A stretch of DNA of 6,330 nt, from assembly GCA_024763115.1 (NCBI GenBank), contig JANTGB010000138.1, positions 1 through 6,330 of the forward strand, given 5' to 3'. The notes under the pieces are model-generated. The model searched no databases and was not told where the DNA came from. It saw only the letters and a list, made by a program, of their open reading frames with translations. Both the position numbers and the translations under genes were made by a program. Of the stretch, positions 6,193 through 6,330 are shown in pieces; the first letter of the stretch is position 1, and each line of letters starts with the position of its first letter. Origin of the DNA: Desulfobulbaceae bacterium (GTDB lineage Bacteria; Desulfobacterota; Desulfobulbia; Desulfobulbales; SURF-16).

Positions 6193-6221
6193 AAGTTAAG
6201 AATTTCTGCCACCATTGTCAA
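6193..6221 (-). promoter_or_regulatory. Candidate promoter for ribF
   Basis: Read on the minus strand, a perfect -35 hexamer TTGACA (6221 down to 6216) is followed after 17 nt by TAACTT (6198 down to 6193). TAACTT keeps the most conserved -10 bases (first T, A and last T) but matches only 3 of 6. Transcription would begin near 6186, about 138 nt before the ribF ATG. No better candidate was seen between here and ribF. Confidence 0.4.
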
Positions 6222-6234
6222 ATGAGAAGATTCC

Positions 6235-6298
6235 GTAACCGTTCACCAGGGCACCAAATTTACGATAACCTTCAGTCCTGTAAGTGTTCACCAGTGCC
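6235..6298 (+). repeat. Two direct copies of a GTAA-NN-GTTCACCAG half-site
   Basis: GTAACCGTTCACCAGGGCACC at 6235-6255 has a related copy starting at 6280 (GTAAGTGTTCACCAGTGCC), 45 bp further on. A third copy, in inverted orientation, lies at 76-94 at the other end of the window, where its reverse complement reads GTAAGCGTTCACCAGCACC. The last two are the outer arms of the long palindrome; the first is an extra, unpaired half-site. The recurring core GTAA, two variable bases, GTTCACCAG looks like a recognition site or element end. The 24 nt between the two copies (6256-6279) match nothing else seen here. Confidence 0.75.
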
Positions 6299-6330
6299 TT
6301 AGATTCGTTCGTTTGGGACTTCGAAGCATA
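6294..6330 (+). repeat. Right copy of 37-bp terminal direct repeat
   Basis: Identical to bases 1-37. On this side the preceding 15 bases (6279-6293) are the natural continuation of the hairpin arm, because they pair with 81-95 at the left end. The right end thus stops in the apex of a palindrome whose other half is seen only at the left end. Confidence 0.95.

Noticed and set aside
1..6330. The window as a small plasmid or excised mobile circle
   Set aside because: Matching ends suggest a circle, but there is no replication, relaxase, integrase or partition gene, and all genes are chromosomal housekeeping genes. A dispersed element at both ends explains it more simply.
6279..6330. Integron attC site at the palindrome
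   Set aside because: The stem is long and wobble-rich like attC, but no GTTRRRY/RYYYAAC core pair was found at its ends, and no integrase or cassette is nearby.

Overview
The window reads as a chromosomal fragment of a Gram-negative bacterium, most likely a member of the Desulfobacterota (the former Deltaproteobacteria). That assignment is inferred from the gene order SPOR-domain protein, short ArgA-type acetyltransferase, SecA, ArgJ, from the protein character, and from 7-nt intergenic arrays. No database search was run. All five protein genes are housekeeping-type and intact.

Layout. Positions 1-323 hold no gene. They carry a long imperfect hairpin (1-95), an inverted pair of short 7-nt-period arrays (96-174), a good sigma70-type promoter (227-256) and an eight-unit 7-nt array (269-324) whose last base is the A of the first start codon. 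Four tightly spaced plus-strand genes follow: a membrane-anchored SPOR protein (324-836), a GNAT N-acetylglutamate synthase of the short ArgA type (858-1319), secA (1337-3877) and argJ (3884-5071). They are probably one operon with gaps of 21, 17 and 6 nt. ribF lies convergently on the minus strand (5074-6048), with only 2 nt between the argJ and ribF stop codons. Positions 6049-6330 hold the ribF leader and a candidate promoter, then repeat material related to the left end.

How the genes work together. The ArgA-type enzyme and ArgJ both act in the acetylated part of arginine synthesis: ArgA makes N-acetylglutamate, and ArgJ recycles the acetyl group from N-acetylornithine onto glutamate. SecA is the ATPase motor of the Sec translocase and sits between them with no obvious metabolic link. 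The SPOR protein probably binds peptidoglycan at the cell envelope. RibF makes FMN and FAD.

The most unusual material is intergenic. The first and last 37 bases are identical. If the ends are joined, the two ends complete a stem of about 47 bp in which six of the nine non-Watson-Crick positions are G-T wobbles. The sequence is therefore either a circularised assembly or a chromosomal segment bounded by two copies of a dispersed palindromic element. The second is favoured, because the gene content is not plasmid-like and no replication or mobility gene is present. No undescribed protein system was found; the candidates for novelty are the palindromic element and the 7-nt arrays.
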